Assembly: GCA_910584605.1 (NCBI GenBank)
Contig: CAJUAW010000065.1
Coordinates: forward strand, 2,482 to 15,556
Origin: an uncultured Oscillospiraceae bacterium
GTDB taxonomy: Bacteria > Bacillota_A > Clostridia > Oscillospirales > Oscillospiraceae
Length of the DNA stretch: 13,075 nucleotides
Direction of reading: 5' to 3'
The position numbers and the translations under genes are program-made. Position 1 is the stretch's first letter. Each line of letters begins with the position of its first letter. Under the pieces are notes generated by a model. That model saw nothing but the letters and a program-made list of their open reading frames with translations, did no database searches and had not been told where the DNA came from. Shown in pieces: positions 5,578-12,122 of this stretch.

Positions 5578-6603
5578 GAGGATGGATTTCAGGTAGTGGA
5601 AGCGGTTGGCGATGGGTTTCTGGCTGGCGTACAGCTGCAGGAGATTGTATTTCTGGCGGAGATACCGATAGCGCTCTCTGCCCTGCTGGCCATCGTAGGG
5701 GACGGCCTGAAGGAGCAGGTCAAGAATCACCTGCATCTCCTCCTCCGTGAATTCGTTGTCACAGGCCTCGGCCAGAAAAGCCAGCTCATCGGTGCTGTAG
5801 CCGCCCTGCGGCTCCCTCGGGGGGACCGGCAGCTCCTCAATCGTCAGCTGGTCCGGCACCCGGTCCCGGACCGTCTGCAGGGTGAACCGAATGGCGCTGA
5901 CCCGCCGCCCCCGCCGGACCGGAGCATAGCTGTATCTCAGGTCCGTTTTGCTGTTGAGCTCCTTTTCGCACTTCTTCAGCACCAGGTCGTTAAAGCGCTT
6001 GTATTCGCTGTAGGTCTTCGCCGTGCAGGCAAGCACCTCCTTCAGCTCCTCCAAGGGGACTGTCCAGGAACGGCGAAACCGGTTGTTTTCCAGGTACAGG
6101 TACAGGAAGTAGGAGTAACGGGAGGTCAGGCTGACCACATTGCGCAGCCGGTAGCGGAGATAGCCCAGGTTCTCGATGTTGAAGATGTACTCCATAGCCG
6201 CGGGCGTACAGCAGAGGCTCACCTGCCAGCGCCCGCTCTCGTCCATGTCAAAGTCCGCCTTTTCAAACAGGCCGATCAGACAGTAGCCCTTTGCTTTGCT
6301 CCCGTCCATTACCCGGACCACCTGGAAAAGATTCCTCAGCCGCTTTTCCAGCTCGGGAAGGGGGATCTTCTCCACGTCCAGCAGCTGCTCCAGGGCCCCG
6401 CGCTCGAACTGGACCAGGCGGGCCTCCGGCTTCCGGCTGTCAATGCGGGACAGATAGGCGTCCAGGATCTTGAACTCGGGCAGGGTGAGATTGGTCTGGG
6501 AAAGGGTCTGCAGGGGATTGGATTTCTGGACCAGGAGATTGTCCATGTCCTGGGCTGCGGGGCTGTATGTCAAATCCTTTGCGAATTCGCTCCTTCTGGG
6601 CAT
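5569..6603 (-). CDS. rep: Rep_3-type plasmid replication initiator (RepB/RepA-like)
   Basis: This protein is expected to bind the iterons just upstream, melt the adjacent AT-rich DNA and recruit the host replisome for theta replication. The 344-residue product shows the two winged-helix layout of Rep_3 initiators. WH1 spans about residues 22-155, starting VQKSNPLQTLSQTNLTLPEFKILDAYLSRID. WH2 spans about 156-245, with SRYSYFLYLYLE and then the family hallmark FNDLVLKKCEKELNSKTDL...Y...RGRRVSAIRFTL. The C-terminal 100 residues are not assigned. The ATG has AGGAGG 7 nt upstream. A consensus promoter overlaps the edge of the iteron array, so binding of Rep to iterons probably represses its own gene. 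No frameshift or loss is visible. The family call is strong; copy number and host range cannot be read from sequence. Confidence 0.9.
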   Translation of the reverse strand: MPRRSEFAKDLTYSPAAQDMDNLLVQKSNPLQTLSQTNLTLPEFKILDAYLSRIDSRKPEARLVQFERGALEQLLDVEKIPLPELEKRLRNLFQVVRVMDGSKAKGYCLIGLFEKADFDMDESGRWQVSLCCTPAAMEYIFNIENLGYLRYRLRNVVSLTSRYSYFLYLYLENNRFRRSWTVPLEELKEVLACTAKTYSEYKRFNDLVLKKCEKELNSKTDLRYSYAPVRRGRRVSAIRFTLQTVRDRVPDQLTIEELPVPPREPQGGYSTDELAFLAEACDNEFTEEEMQVILDLLLQAVPYDGQQGRERYRYLRQKYNLLQLYASQKPIANRFHYLKSILPA

Positions 6604-6624
6604 GGCTTCGCCTCCTTTTTCGCT

Positions 6625-6653
6625 AGAATAGCAAAAGGACAGTGTCTTGTCAA
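6625..6653 (-). promoter_or_regulatory. SigA-type promoter of rep
   Basis: On the minus strand, TTGACA (6653-6648) and TATTCT (6630-6625) are separated by 17 bp. The spacer contains a near-palindrome, GACA-G-TGTC (6639-6647), that could be an extra operator. The -35 box ends 7 bp from the first iteron, which suggests autoregulation by Rep. Confidence 0.85.
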
Positions 6654-6660
6654 CCGCAAT

Positions 6661-6758
6661 TATGACCTTTCTGGAAAAAGTCTATGACCTTTAGAGAAAA
6701 AGTCTATGACCTTTAGAGAAAAAGTCTATGACCTTTAGAGAAAAAGTCTATGACCTTT
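6661..6758. repeat. Origin iterons (22-bp period, five copies)
   Basis: Direct repeats start at 6661, 6683, 6705, 6727 and 6749, an exact 22-bp period (two helical turns), and each begins with TATGACCTTT. Copies 2-4 are identical over all 22 bases. Copy 1 differs in the middle (CTGG in place of AGAG). Copy 5 keeps only the ten-base core plus a few bases. Placement directly upstream of a Rep_3 gene identifies them as Rep-binding iterons. Confidence 0.92.
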
Positions 6759-6801
6759 AAACCTGGGAAGCCGCATAAACACTGGGATTTTCGGACCCCG
6801 T

Positions 6802-6845
6802 AATCAAGGGGGTAATCAAGTATATAATCAAGTCTATCAATCAAG
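6802..6845. repeat. Second origin repeat array (AATCAAG x4)
   Basis: AATCAAG occurs four times, starting at 6802, 6814, 6826 and 6839, a spacing of 12, 12 and 13 bp. The array is bracketed by the inverted pair CGGACC (6792-6797) and GGTCCG (6854-6859). It lies between the iterons and the AT-rich stretch, a place where accessory factors or a second Rep contact might bind. Function unknown. Confidence 0.6.
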
Positions 6846-6885
6846 GGGGACAAGGTCCGCTCAAAAAAACCGTTCCAAAAACCCA

Positions 6886-7111
6886 AAATGTTGAAAAAAT
6901 TGTTAAAAACTTGGCTGCCGAACGATATACAAATTAAAAAAGTTTACAAATATTAAATTTTAAAATTTCCATAATTTTCTAAGTAAAATCCAAATATATA
7001 AAATTATTATAATATAATAAAATAAAAAATATAGACGATTTTCTATTTTCCACAGAAAAAACAGTGATTTTAAATTTATGTTGAAAAAACCGTTGAAAAG
7101 TCTGTGGAATC
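6886..7111. other. AT-rich unwinding region of the replication origin
   Basis: About 6930-7035 is almost entirely A/T (for example ATATATAAAATTATTATAATATAATAAAAT), as expected of a DNA unwinding element next to iterons. Two DnaA-box-like sequences flank its far side: TTTTCCACA (7046-7054) and, inverted, TGTGGAATC (7103-7111). Both deviate from TTATCCACA. A repeated ATGTTGAAAAAA is found at 6888-6899 and 7078-7089, and AAAAAACCGTT occurs at both edges. Together with the iterons this is the probable oriV. Confidence 0.7.
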
Positions 7112-7242
7112 AGGTGATACAAAGTTTGACTTTTTTAACTCAACTCAATAAAGTACCTTCTTCTATAATGTAAAAATTTTTCATGTTTTCACTGTTTTTA
7201 GTGTGGCAAGCAAAATTCACCTTAAAACAAGGCCATCCAGCT
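7112..7242. other. Gene-free stretch beyond the origin
   Basis: A TATAAT is present at 7164-7169, but its best TTGACT (about 7127) is too far away for a normal promoter, and no clear gene follows. A plus-strand 73-codon frame beginning at 7183 is proline-rich low-complexity sequence with no ribosome binding site and is not accepted as a gene. Confidence 0.4.
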
Positions 7243-7350
7243 CCAAATCCCACCCCAAAATCCCCGCCTCCAGCACCCACCCACAAACCGCGACCCCACC
7301 CCTATCTGCCACCTCCTACCCAGCGCTGGCGTGCCAGCGCGCCTCGCGAA
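7243..7350. repeat. Flanking repeat B of the rep-origin block, with C-rich tract
   Basis: It carries CCAAATCCCACCC (7243-7255), ACCCAGCGCTGGC (7318-7330) and CAGCGCGCCTCGCGAA (7335-7350), the same ordered elements as at 5494-5556. Here about 62 bp of C-rich, G-poor sequence separates the first two elements. GCGCTGGC GT GCCAGCGC (7323-7340) can form a strong hairpin. The tract's minus strand has several runs of three or four G and could form a quadruplex. Confidence 0.5.
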
Positions 7351-7450
7351 GAAAAAAATGAAATTTCTTTTCTGGGAAAAAGTGCGGAATTGAAACATGG
7401 TTAGTCAACTCGAACAGATAGCATAAATATTTTTTTTTTTTTTGTTATGT

Positions 7451-7479
7451 TTGACAAAATGCTGTTCATGTGTTATAAT
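7451..7479 (+). promoter_or_regulatory. Consensus SigA promoter of the sugar ABC operon
   Basis: TTGACA (7451-7456) and TATAAT (7474-7479) are both perfect and exactly 17 bp apart. A run of 14 T (7430-7443) just upstream may act like an UP element or bend the DNA. The leader of about 95 nt before the start codon is GC-rich at its end and can pair (CCGCC 7516-7520 with GGCGG 7554-7558) close to the ribosome binding site. No cre box or other known operator was recognised. Confidence 0.85.
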
Positions 7480-7582
7480 CAATTTCGACATAGATTATTC
7501 ACATCTTCCCCTGGACCGCCGGTAGGCCCCGCAGGCGTTCCGGCCAGACCCCGGGCGGCGGATGTAAGGAGGGAAACTGCCC

Positions 7583-8548
7583 ATGGCCGTCAACCAAAAG
7601 GCCTCCCCGCCCGCGGCGGAGCTCACCGACAAGCAAAAAAAGCGCCGTTCCACCTGGAAGCTGGTGAAGCAGAATTATCAGCTTTACATCTTCCTGATCC
7701 CGGCCATTGTCTTCATCGTTCTGTTTATGTACACGCCCCTTTACGGCCTGCAGATCGCCTTTAAGAACTACCGGCCCGGCGACGGCATCTGGGGCAGCGC
7801 CTGGGTGGGCATCAAGTGGTTTGAGAAGTTCTTCTCTACCCCCCGCTGCTGGGAGATCATCCGCAATACCCTGACCATCAGCATTTACAGCCTGGTGGCC
7901 GGCTTCCCCTTCCCCATTGTCCTGGCCATTATCCTGAACTATGTAAAAAACCTGAAGTTCAAGAAATTCGCCCAGACCGTCACCTACATGCCCTACTTTA
8001 TCTCCACCGTGGTGCTGGTGGCTATGATGTCCCTGTTCTTCTCCCCCAGCAGCGGCTTTGTCAACACCATTATCCAGTCCTTCGGGGGCGAGCCTATTTA
8101 CTTTATGGGCATTTCCAGCCTGTTCCCCCACATGTATGTGTGGTCGGGCATCTGGCAGAGTATGGGCTACAGCTCCATTATCTACATCGCGGCCCTTTCC
8201 GGCGTCAGCCCTGAGCTGCACGAGTCGGCGGTGATCGACGGGGCCAACATTCTGCAGCGCATCTGGCATATCGACATCCCCACCATTCTGCCTACCATGA
8301 TCATTCTGCTGATCATGAGCCTGGGCAATGTGATGAACGTGGGCTACGAAAAGGTCTACCTGATGCAAAACGACCTGATTGCGGATGTGTCGGAAATTAT
8401 CTCTACTTATGTGTACAAGATCGGCCTGGTGAACAATCAGTTCAGCTTCTCCACGGCCATCGGCCTGATGAACAACCTGATCAACTTCACCATTCTGGTG
8501 GCCGCAAACAAGATCTCCAACAAGATCTTCGGCTCCGGCCTGTGGTAA
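7583..8548 (+). CDS. Sugar ABC transporter permease, LplB type
   Basis: This is one of the two membrane subunits of a CUT1-family carbohydrate importer. The 321-residue protein has a basic N-terminus and then about six membrane segments (first at about 34-58, YIFLIPAIVFIVLFMYTPLYGLQIAF-like). The EAA loop that contacts the ATPase lies at about 213-238, with HESAVIDGANILQRIWHIDIP inside it, slightly different from the usual EAA.IDGA pattern. The ATG has GGAGG about 10 nt upstream and is the first gene after the consensus promoter. The second permease starts 15 nt after its stop, so they are co-transcribed. LplB-type permeases (COG4209) work with a YtcP-type partner and a large lipoprotein, both present here. 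The sugar cannot be read from this subunit. Confidence 0.92.
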   Translation: MAVNQKASPPAAELTDKQKKRRSTWKLVKQNYQLYIFLIPAIVFIVLFMYTPLYGLQIAFKNYRPGDGIWGSAWVGIKWFEKFFSTPRCWEIIRNTLTISIYSLVAGFPFPIVLAIILNYVKNLKFKKFAQTVTYMPYFISTVVLVAMMSLFFSPSSGFVNTIIQSFGGEPIYFMGISSLFPHMYVWSGIWQSMGYSSIIYIAALSGVSPELHESAVIDGANILQRIWHIDIPTILPTMIILLIMSLGNVMNVGYEKVYLMQNDLIADVSEIISTYVYKIGLVNNQFSFSTAIGLMNNLINFTILVAANKISNKIFGSGLW

Positions 8549-8563
8549 GAGGGGGAACATACT

Positions 8564-9469
8564 ATGGCGAAAAATCCTAACGCGATCAAAGAGCCTGCGT
8601 TCGACAGGGCCTTTTATACCATCACCTTCATTCTTCTGCTTGCCCTGCTGGTTGTCATCATCTATCCCCTGTGGTTTGTGTTGATGGCCTCCTTCTCCGA
8701 CGCCAAGTTCGTCAACAATGGTACCATCCTGCTGTATCCCCGGGGCTTCACCACTCTGGGCTATGAACGCACGCTGCAGGACTCCAAGATCTGGATGGGC
8801 TATCTGAACACCATCATCTACACGGTGGGCGGCACCGTGGTGGGCACCTTCTTCACCGTGCTGGCGGGCTACGCCCTCTCCCGGGACGACCTGCCCGGCG
8901 CCGGGTTCATCATGAAGGCCTTTGTGTTCACCATGTACTTTCAGGGCGGCATGATCCCCTTCTACATCGTCATCAACAACCTGCACCTGCAAAACACCCG
9001 TTTCCTGATGATCATCATCACCTGTATCTCTGTGTACAACATTATTCTGGTCCGTTCCTACTGCGCCTCTACCCTGCCCAAGGACCTGTATGAGGCCGCC
9101 TCTATTGACGGCTGCGGAAACACCCGTTTCATGTTCCAGATGGTGTTTCCCCTTTCCAAGGCCATTGTGGCGGTTATTGCCCTGTATATCGCGGTCGGCT
9201 ACTGGAATTCCTACTTCTATCCCATGATCTTCCTGAGCGACTATTCCAAGCTGCCCCTGCAGAACGTACTTCGGGAGATTCTTCTGGTGGCCAACATGAA
9301 CACCGCCGACACAGGCACCGACCCCATGGCGGCCCAGCGGCTGGCCCAGATGAGCAGCGTCATCAAGTATTCGGCCATCGTGATCTCCACCGTGCCGATC
9401 ATCTGCGTCTACCCCTTCATCCAGAAGTATTTTGTCCAGGGCGTCATGATCGGCTCCATCAAGGGATAA
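8564..9469 (+). CDS. Sugar ABC transporter permease, YtcP type
   Basis: This is the second membrane subunit of the same importer. The 301-residue protein has a first membrane segment at about 18-42 (FILLLALLVVIIYPLWFVLMASFS) and the GGMIPFYIVINNL stretch typical of YtcP-like members (about 128-140). Its EAA loop at about 177-199 (EAASIDGCGNTRFMFQMVFPL) has a cysteine where GA/GN usually follows IDG. AGGGGGAA lies 8-14 nt before the ATG. The gene is followed by a 75-nt gap with two short hairpins (9469-9484 and CGTCT GAAA AGACG at 9497-9510) before the binding-protein gene. These may tune relative expression, since binding proteins are usually made in excess. Confidence 0.92.
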   Translation: MAKNPNAIKEPAFDRAFYTITFILLLALLVVIIYPLWFVLMASFSDAKFVNNGTILLYPRGFTTLGYERTLQDSKIWMGYLNTIIYTVGGTVVGTFFTVLAGYALSRDDLPGAGFIMKAFVFTMYFQGGMIPFYIVINNLHLQNTRFLMIIITCISVYNIILVRSYCASTLPKDLYEAASIDGCGNTRFMFQMVFPLSKAIVAVIALYIAVGYWNSYFYPMIFLSDYSKLPLQNVLREILLVANMNTADTGTDPMAAQRLAQMSSVIKYSAIVISTVPIICVYPFIQKYFVQGVMIGSIKG

Positions 9470-9544
9470 ACCCGTTATTGGGTTATCTATAAACCACGTC
9501 TGAAAAGACGAAAACCAAAACTTTCTTCATCAAGGAGGAAAACC

Positions 9545-11272
9545 ATGAAAAGAATTCTAGCCCTGCTGCTGTGCCTGGCTATGGTAGCCACGGTATTTGC
9601 AGCCTGCGGCGGGGACAGCGGCTCTTCCACTGCTTCCACGCCTGAGTCGAAGACCGAAAGCACCGGCTCCTCTGAGGCCGGCAGCGACGCCAGCGAGCCC
9701 GCCGGCGACGAGAGCAGCGAGGAGGGCGAGCCCTCCGCCGAGGCGGTCAACGGCACCAACCCCGGCAACACCCTGCCCATCGTGACCGAGCCTGTGACCC
9801 TCCGCATTGCCAAAGAGCGCCACATGCTGGACACCACCCAGAGCTACAACGAGAAGGCCTCCTTTAAGAACATCACCGAGGAGACCGGCCTGACCCTGGA
9901 GTTCGTGGAGCTGGCAGCCGGCACCGCCGCTGAGAAGGTTCCGCTGATGCTGGCAGGCGGCGACATGCCCGACGTGTTCTGGGCCCTGCTGTCCGACGCC
10001 CAGATCCTGCAGAACGAGACCCAGCTGGTCCCCCTGGAGGATATGCTGGACACCTTCGCCCCCAACAGCATGAAGACCTACAGCGAGCTGGGTACAGACT
10101 GGAAAACCATTGCCACCACTCCCAGCGGCCATGTGTACGGCATGCTGAGCCGGTACGAATCCCTTTATGAGAACACCGGCGACGGCATCCAGATCATCAA
10201 CAAGAAGTGGCTGGACGCGGTCAAGAAGGACGTTCCCACCACCCTGGACGAGTACTACGAGGTGCTGAAGGCCTTTAAGGAGCAGGACCCCAACGGCAAC
10301 GGCCAGGCCGACGAGATCCCCTACTGCTTCTCTGAGGACATGTGGTGCGCCTCCATCACCAACGATATCGGCATGTGGGGCATTGGCAACGGCTACGGCG
10401 ACACCAACTCCAACTTCCACATCCGCGACGGCAAGGTTTCCGGCACCGTGAACACCCCCGAGTACCGGGAGTATCTGGAGTTCTTCCACAAGCTGTATTC
10501 CGAAGGCCTCATCGACGCTGAGGGCTTCTCTCAGAACACCGAAGTGTTCTCCAACAAGATCAAGAACAACCAGGTCGGCACCTACTACAGCTGGACCGCT
10601 CTGGAGTACCTCTCCAGCGAGCAGGAGAAGGATTGGGTTGTGCTGCCCACCATCGCCGCTAAAGAGGGCGTACAGCCTGTTGCCAACGGCGAAATCGACC
10701 GTTCCACCATCAACAAGAACGGTTGGGTTATCACCACCCAGTGCGAGCATCCCGAGGCTGCTCTGCGTCTGTGGGACTACCTGGCCCGGGACGCTGAGAG
10801 CAAGATGACCGTGGCCATGGGCGAGAAGGGCACGCTGTGGGATGAGTATCCCGAGGGCGGCTACTACTTCGTGGTGCCCGAGAACACCACTCCCGAGTTC
10901 ACCTTTGAGCACATGAAGTATACCTATGGCACCGTCAACAACCATCCGCTGCTGACCAAGGCCGAGACTCCCAAGAACGACGGCGAGATCTCCCCCGCGG
11001 CCGCTCTGCGCGATCAGATGGTAGCCACCGTCGACAAGGATTATGTGCCCAAGAGCGGGCAGCTGCCTCAGTCCTATGTGTCCCCCGAGGCCATTGACGA
11101 GCGTTCCTTCATTGAGACCGACCTGAAATCCTACATCAAGCAGTTCCGTTCCCAGGCCATCATGGAGGGCTTCTCTGACGCTGATTGGGACGCCTATGTG
11201 AAGCGTCTGGACGACCTGCAGTATCCCGATTGGCTGCAGTGGTATCAGGACTTTATAGACGGCAACCTGTAA
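9545..11272 (+). CDS. Sugar-binding lipoprotein, LplA-like (CUT1 importer)
   Basis: This is the extracellular solute-binding protein of the importer, anchored to the membrane by lipid. The 575-residue product starts with a lipoprotein signal peptide whose lipobox FAAC places the modified cysteine at C21. A Ser/Glu-rich linker follows (about 23-70, low complexity) and then the large two-lobed binding domain. The motif DPNGNGQADEIPY (248-260) is a Ca-binding-loop-like feature common in LplA-type proteins. AAGGAGG sits about 7 nt before the ATG. At 575 residues it is in the usual range for this large-binding-protein group rather than the 430-residue MalE-like group. The substrate is probably a beta-galactoside or galacto-oligosaccharide, only because a GH42 gene lies nearby. 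No ATPase gene follows; a shared MsmK-like ATPase elsewhere is presumed. Confidence 0.92.
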   Translation: MKRILALLLCLAMVATVFAACGGDSGSSTASTPESKTESTGSSEAGSDASEPAGDESSEEGEPSAEAVNGTNPGNTLPIVTEPVTLRIAKERHMLDTTQSYNEKASFKNITEETGLTLEFVELAAGTAAEKVPLMLAGGDMPDVFWALLSDAQILQNETQLVPLEDMLDTFAPNSMKTYSELGTDWKTIATTPSGHVYGMLSRYESLYENTGDGIQIINKKWLDAVKKDVPTTLDEYYEVLKAFKEQDPNGNGQADEIPYCFSEDMWCASITNDIGMWGIGNGYGDTNSNFHIRDGKVSGTVNTPEYREYLEFFHKLYSEGLIDAEGFSQNTEVFSNKIKNNQVGTYYSWTALEYLSSEQEKDWVVLPTIAAKEGVQPVANGEIDRSTINKNGWVITTQCEHPEAALRLWDYLARDAESKMTVAMGEKGTLWDEYPEGGYYFVVPENTTPEFTFEHMKYTYGTVNNHPLLTKAETPKNDGEISPAAALRDQMVATVDKDYVPKSGQLPQSYVSPEAIDERSFIETDLKSYIKQFRSQAIMEGFSDADWDAYVKRLDDLQYPDWLQWYQDFIDGNL

Positions 11273-11279
11273 TAAATAA

Positions 11280-11300
11280 AAGCGCTTGATAAAAGCGCTT
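11280..11300. repeat. Paired AAGCGCTT palindromes after the binding-protein gene
   Basis: The self-complementary octamer AAGCGCTT occurs at 11280-11287 and 11293-11300, separated by GATAA, starting 8 nt after the stop codon. It can form a stem of 8 bp with a 5-nt loop. The octamer also resembles the core of LacI/CcpA-family operators, but a downstream location makes a hairpin role more likely. Confidence 0.5.
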
Positions 11301-11314
11301 CGCGAATAGCGGTC

Positions 11315-11359
11315 AAGCGCCGCCCCAGGGGTCAGAAGTCTGCCCTTTGGGCGGCGCTT
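11315..11359. terminator. Large hairpin between convergent genes, probable bidirectional terminator
   Basis: AAGCGCCGCCC (11315-11325) pairs perfectly with GGGCGGCGCTT (11349-11359), and AGGG (11327-11330) can pair with CCCT (11343-11346) inside. The plus-strand U-tract is only TTT. It separates the plus-strand transporter operon from the minus-strand toxin gene, whose stop is at 11421. Confidence 0.65.
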
Positions 11360-11420
11360 TGCCATACTCTGTTAGACGCGGGCAGGCCCCGGCTCATGGA
11401 GCACACGAAAAGCAAACGCC

Positions 11421-11681
11421 CTACTCGTAGTGCCCCCTGCAGGAGACAATGGAAACCACATCGCCCTCCTGCCGGTAGACCACCCGGTTTTTCTCATCCA
11501 TGCGGCGGCTCCAAAAGCCGGCAAGCTCTCCCTTCAGGGGCTCCGGCTTCCCCGCGCCGGTAAAGGGGCCCCGCTGGATGTCCTTAATCAGAGCGTTCAG
11601 CTTTTTTAAGGTCCTGCGGTCCTGAGACTGCCAATACATGTAATCCTCCCAGGCCTTTTCTGAAAACTGTACCTTACTCAT
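11421..11681 (-). CDS. yoeB: Toxin of the Txe/YoeB family (RelE superfamily)
   Basis: This is a ribosome-dependent mRNA endonuclease toxin by family. The 86-residue protein matches YoeB closely in pattern: AWEDYMYWQSQDRRTLKKLNAL, then IKDIQR.PF.G.GKPEPLKG, then WSRR.DE.NRVVYR and the C-terminal SCRGHY. The known catalytic residues of YoeB have counterparts in E47, R66, H84 and Y85, so it looks active. Its ATG overlaps the antitoxin stop region by 8 nt (ATGAGTAA), which indicates translational coupling. It is transcribed away from the antitoxin promoter at 11987-12015. On a plasmid such a pair would act as a stability (addiction) module. Confidence 0.92.
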   Translation of the reverse strand: MSKVQFSEKAWEDYMYWQSQDRRTLKKLNALIKDIQRGPFTGAGKPEPLKGELAGFWSRRMDEKNRVVYRQEGDVVSIVSCRGHYE

Positions 11682-11952
11682 GCTCCATCCGCTCCAATTC
11701 CTCCATGGTTTTCACCACCACCTTCCCCCCGTCCAGCTGGGCAATGCTCTCCCGCAAAAAGGCCATGTTGGCCTCGCTGTAAAATGGGTCCGGCTCCGCC
11801 GTCACCTCAAAGGGTATTCTGCGCTCCTGCTCCAGCTTGCGGCAGAAAATGGTGAGCGCGGTAGTCAGGTTCATTCCCATGCGGCCGCAGATGTCCTCCA
11901 CGTTTTTCTTCAGCTGCTCGTCCATGCGAAAATTTACGTTTACACTGGCCAT
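11674..11952 (-). CDS. RelB/DinJ-family antitoxin
   Basis: This is the antidote and autorepressor of the toxin downstream. From the ATG at 11952 the protein has 92 residues. The N-terminal RHH domain (about 1-48) has the strand ASVNVNFRMDEQLK, then a helix and NLTTALTIFCRKL, as in DinJ/RelB. The C-terminal part (about 49-92, IPFEV...DPFYSEANMAFLRESI.QLDGGK) is the toxin-binding tail. The start at 11952 is chosen over the upstream ATG at 11973 because GGAGG lies 8 nt before 11952 and overlaps the longer reading. DinJ-type antitoxins usually pair with YafQ-like toxins and YoeB usually with Phd/YefM antitoxins, so this is a mixed pair. Confidence 0.9.
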   Translation of the reverse strand: MASVNVNFRMDEQLKKNVEDICGRMGMNLTTALTIFCRKLEQERRIPFEVTAEPDPFYSEANMAFLRESIAQLDGGKVVVKTMEELERMEHE

Positions 11953-11986
11953 AATCCATACCTCCCTGGTCATTGGACTTTCTCTT

Positions 11987-12015
11987 ATTATACCCGGATT
12001 CTTAATTTATGTAAA
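11987..12015 (-). promoter_or_regulatory. Promoter of the toxin-antitoxin operon
   Basis: On the minus strand, TTTACA (12015-12010) and TATAAT (11992-11987) are separated by 17 bp. The antitoxin start is 34 nt beyond the -10 box. No clear inverted operator was recognised around it. Confidence 0.8.
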
Positions 12016-12122
12016 GCAATGTAATGAAAAAATACAATTTTGTAATGACAATTTTTGAATTTCAACCGCCTATGGCGGCTGTACGCGCTTAAAATATTTT
12101 TATTCTGAAAGGATATTTTATC

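Noticed and set aside
5596..6687. A 363-codon plus-strand frame opposite rep
   Set aside because: It is an antisense shadow. The minus-strand Rep_3 protein shows family motifs, a promoter and iterons, and the plus-strand frame runs into the iterons.
6661..6758. Possible CRISPR array
   Set aside because: The 22-bp units are contiguous with no unique spacers, and they sit upstream of a Rep_3 gene, so they are iterons.
7183..7404. A proline-rich 73-codon plus-strand frame
   Set aside because: It is produced by the C-rich tract. It has no ribosome binding site, no recognisable domain, and crosses a hairpin repeat.
7499..8992. A 497-codon minus-strand frame opposite the permeases
   Set aside because: It spans the boundary of two clear permease genes and is His/Asp/Gln/Gly-rich, as expected for the reverse of GC-rich coding DNA.
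11280..11300. AAGCGCTT pair as a CcpA/LacI-type operator
   Set aside because: It lies after the stop codon of the last operon gene rather than near a promoter, and the full TG...CA arms of a cre site are absent. A 3' hairpin is the simpler reading.
9557..11365. A 602-codon minus-strand frame opposite the binding-protein gene
   Set aside because: It is antisense of a lipoprotein gene with a lipobox and a strong ribosome binding site, and it runs through the terminator hairpin.
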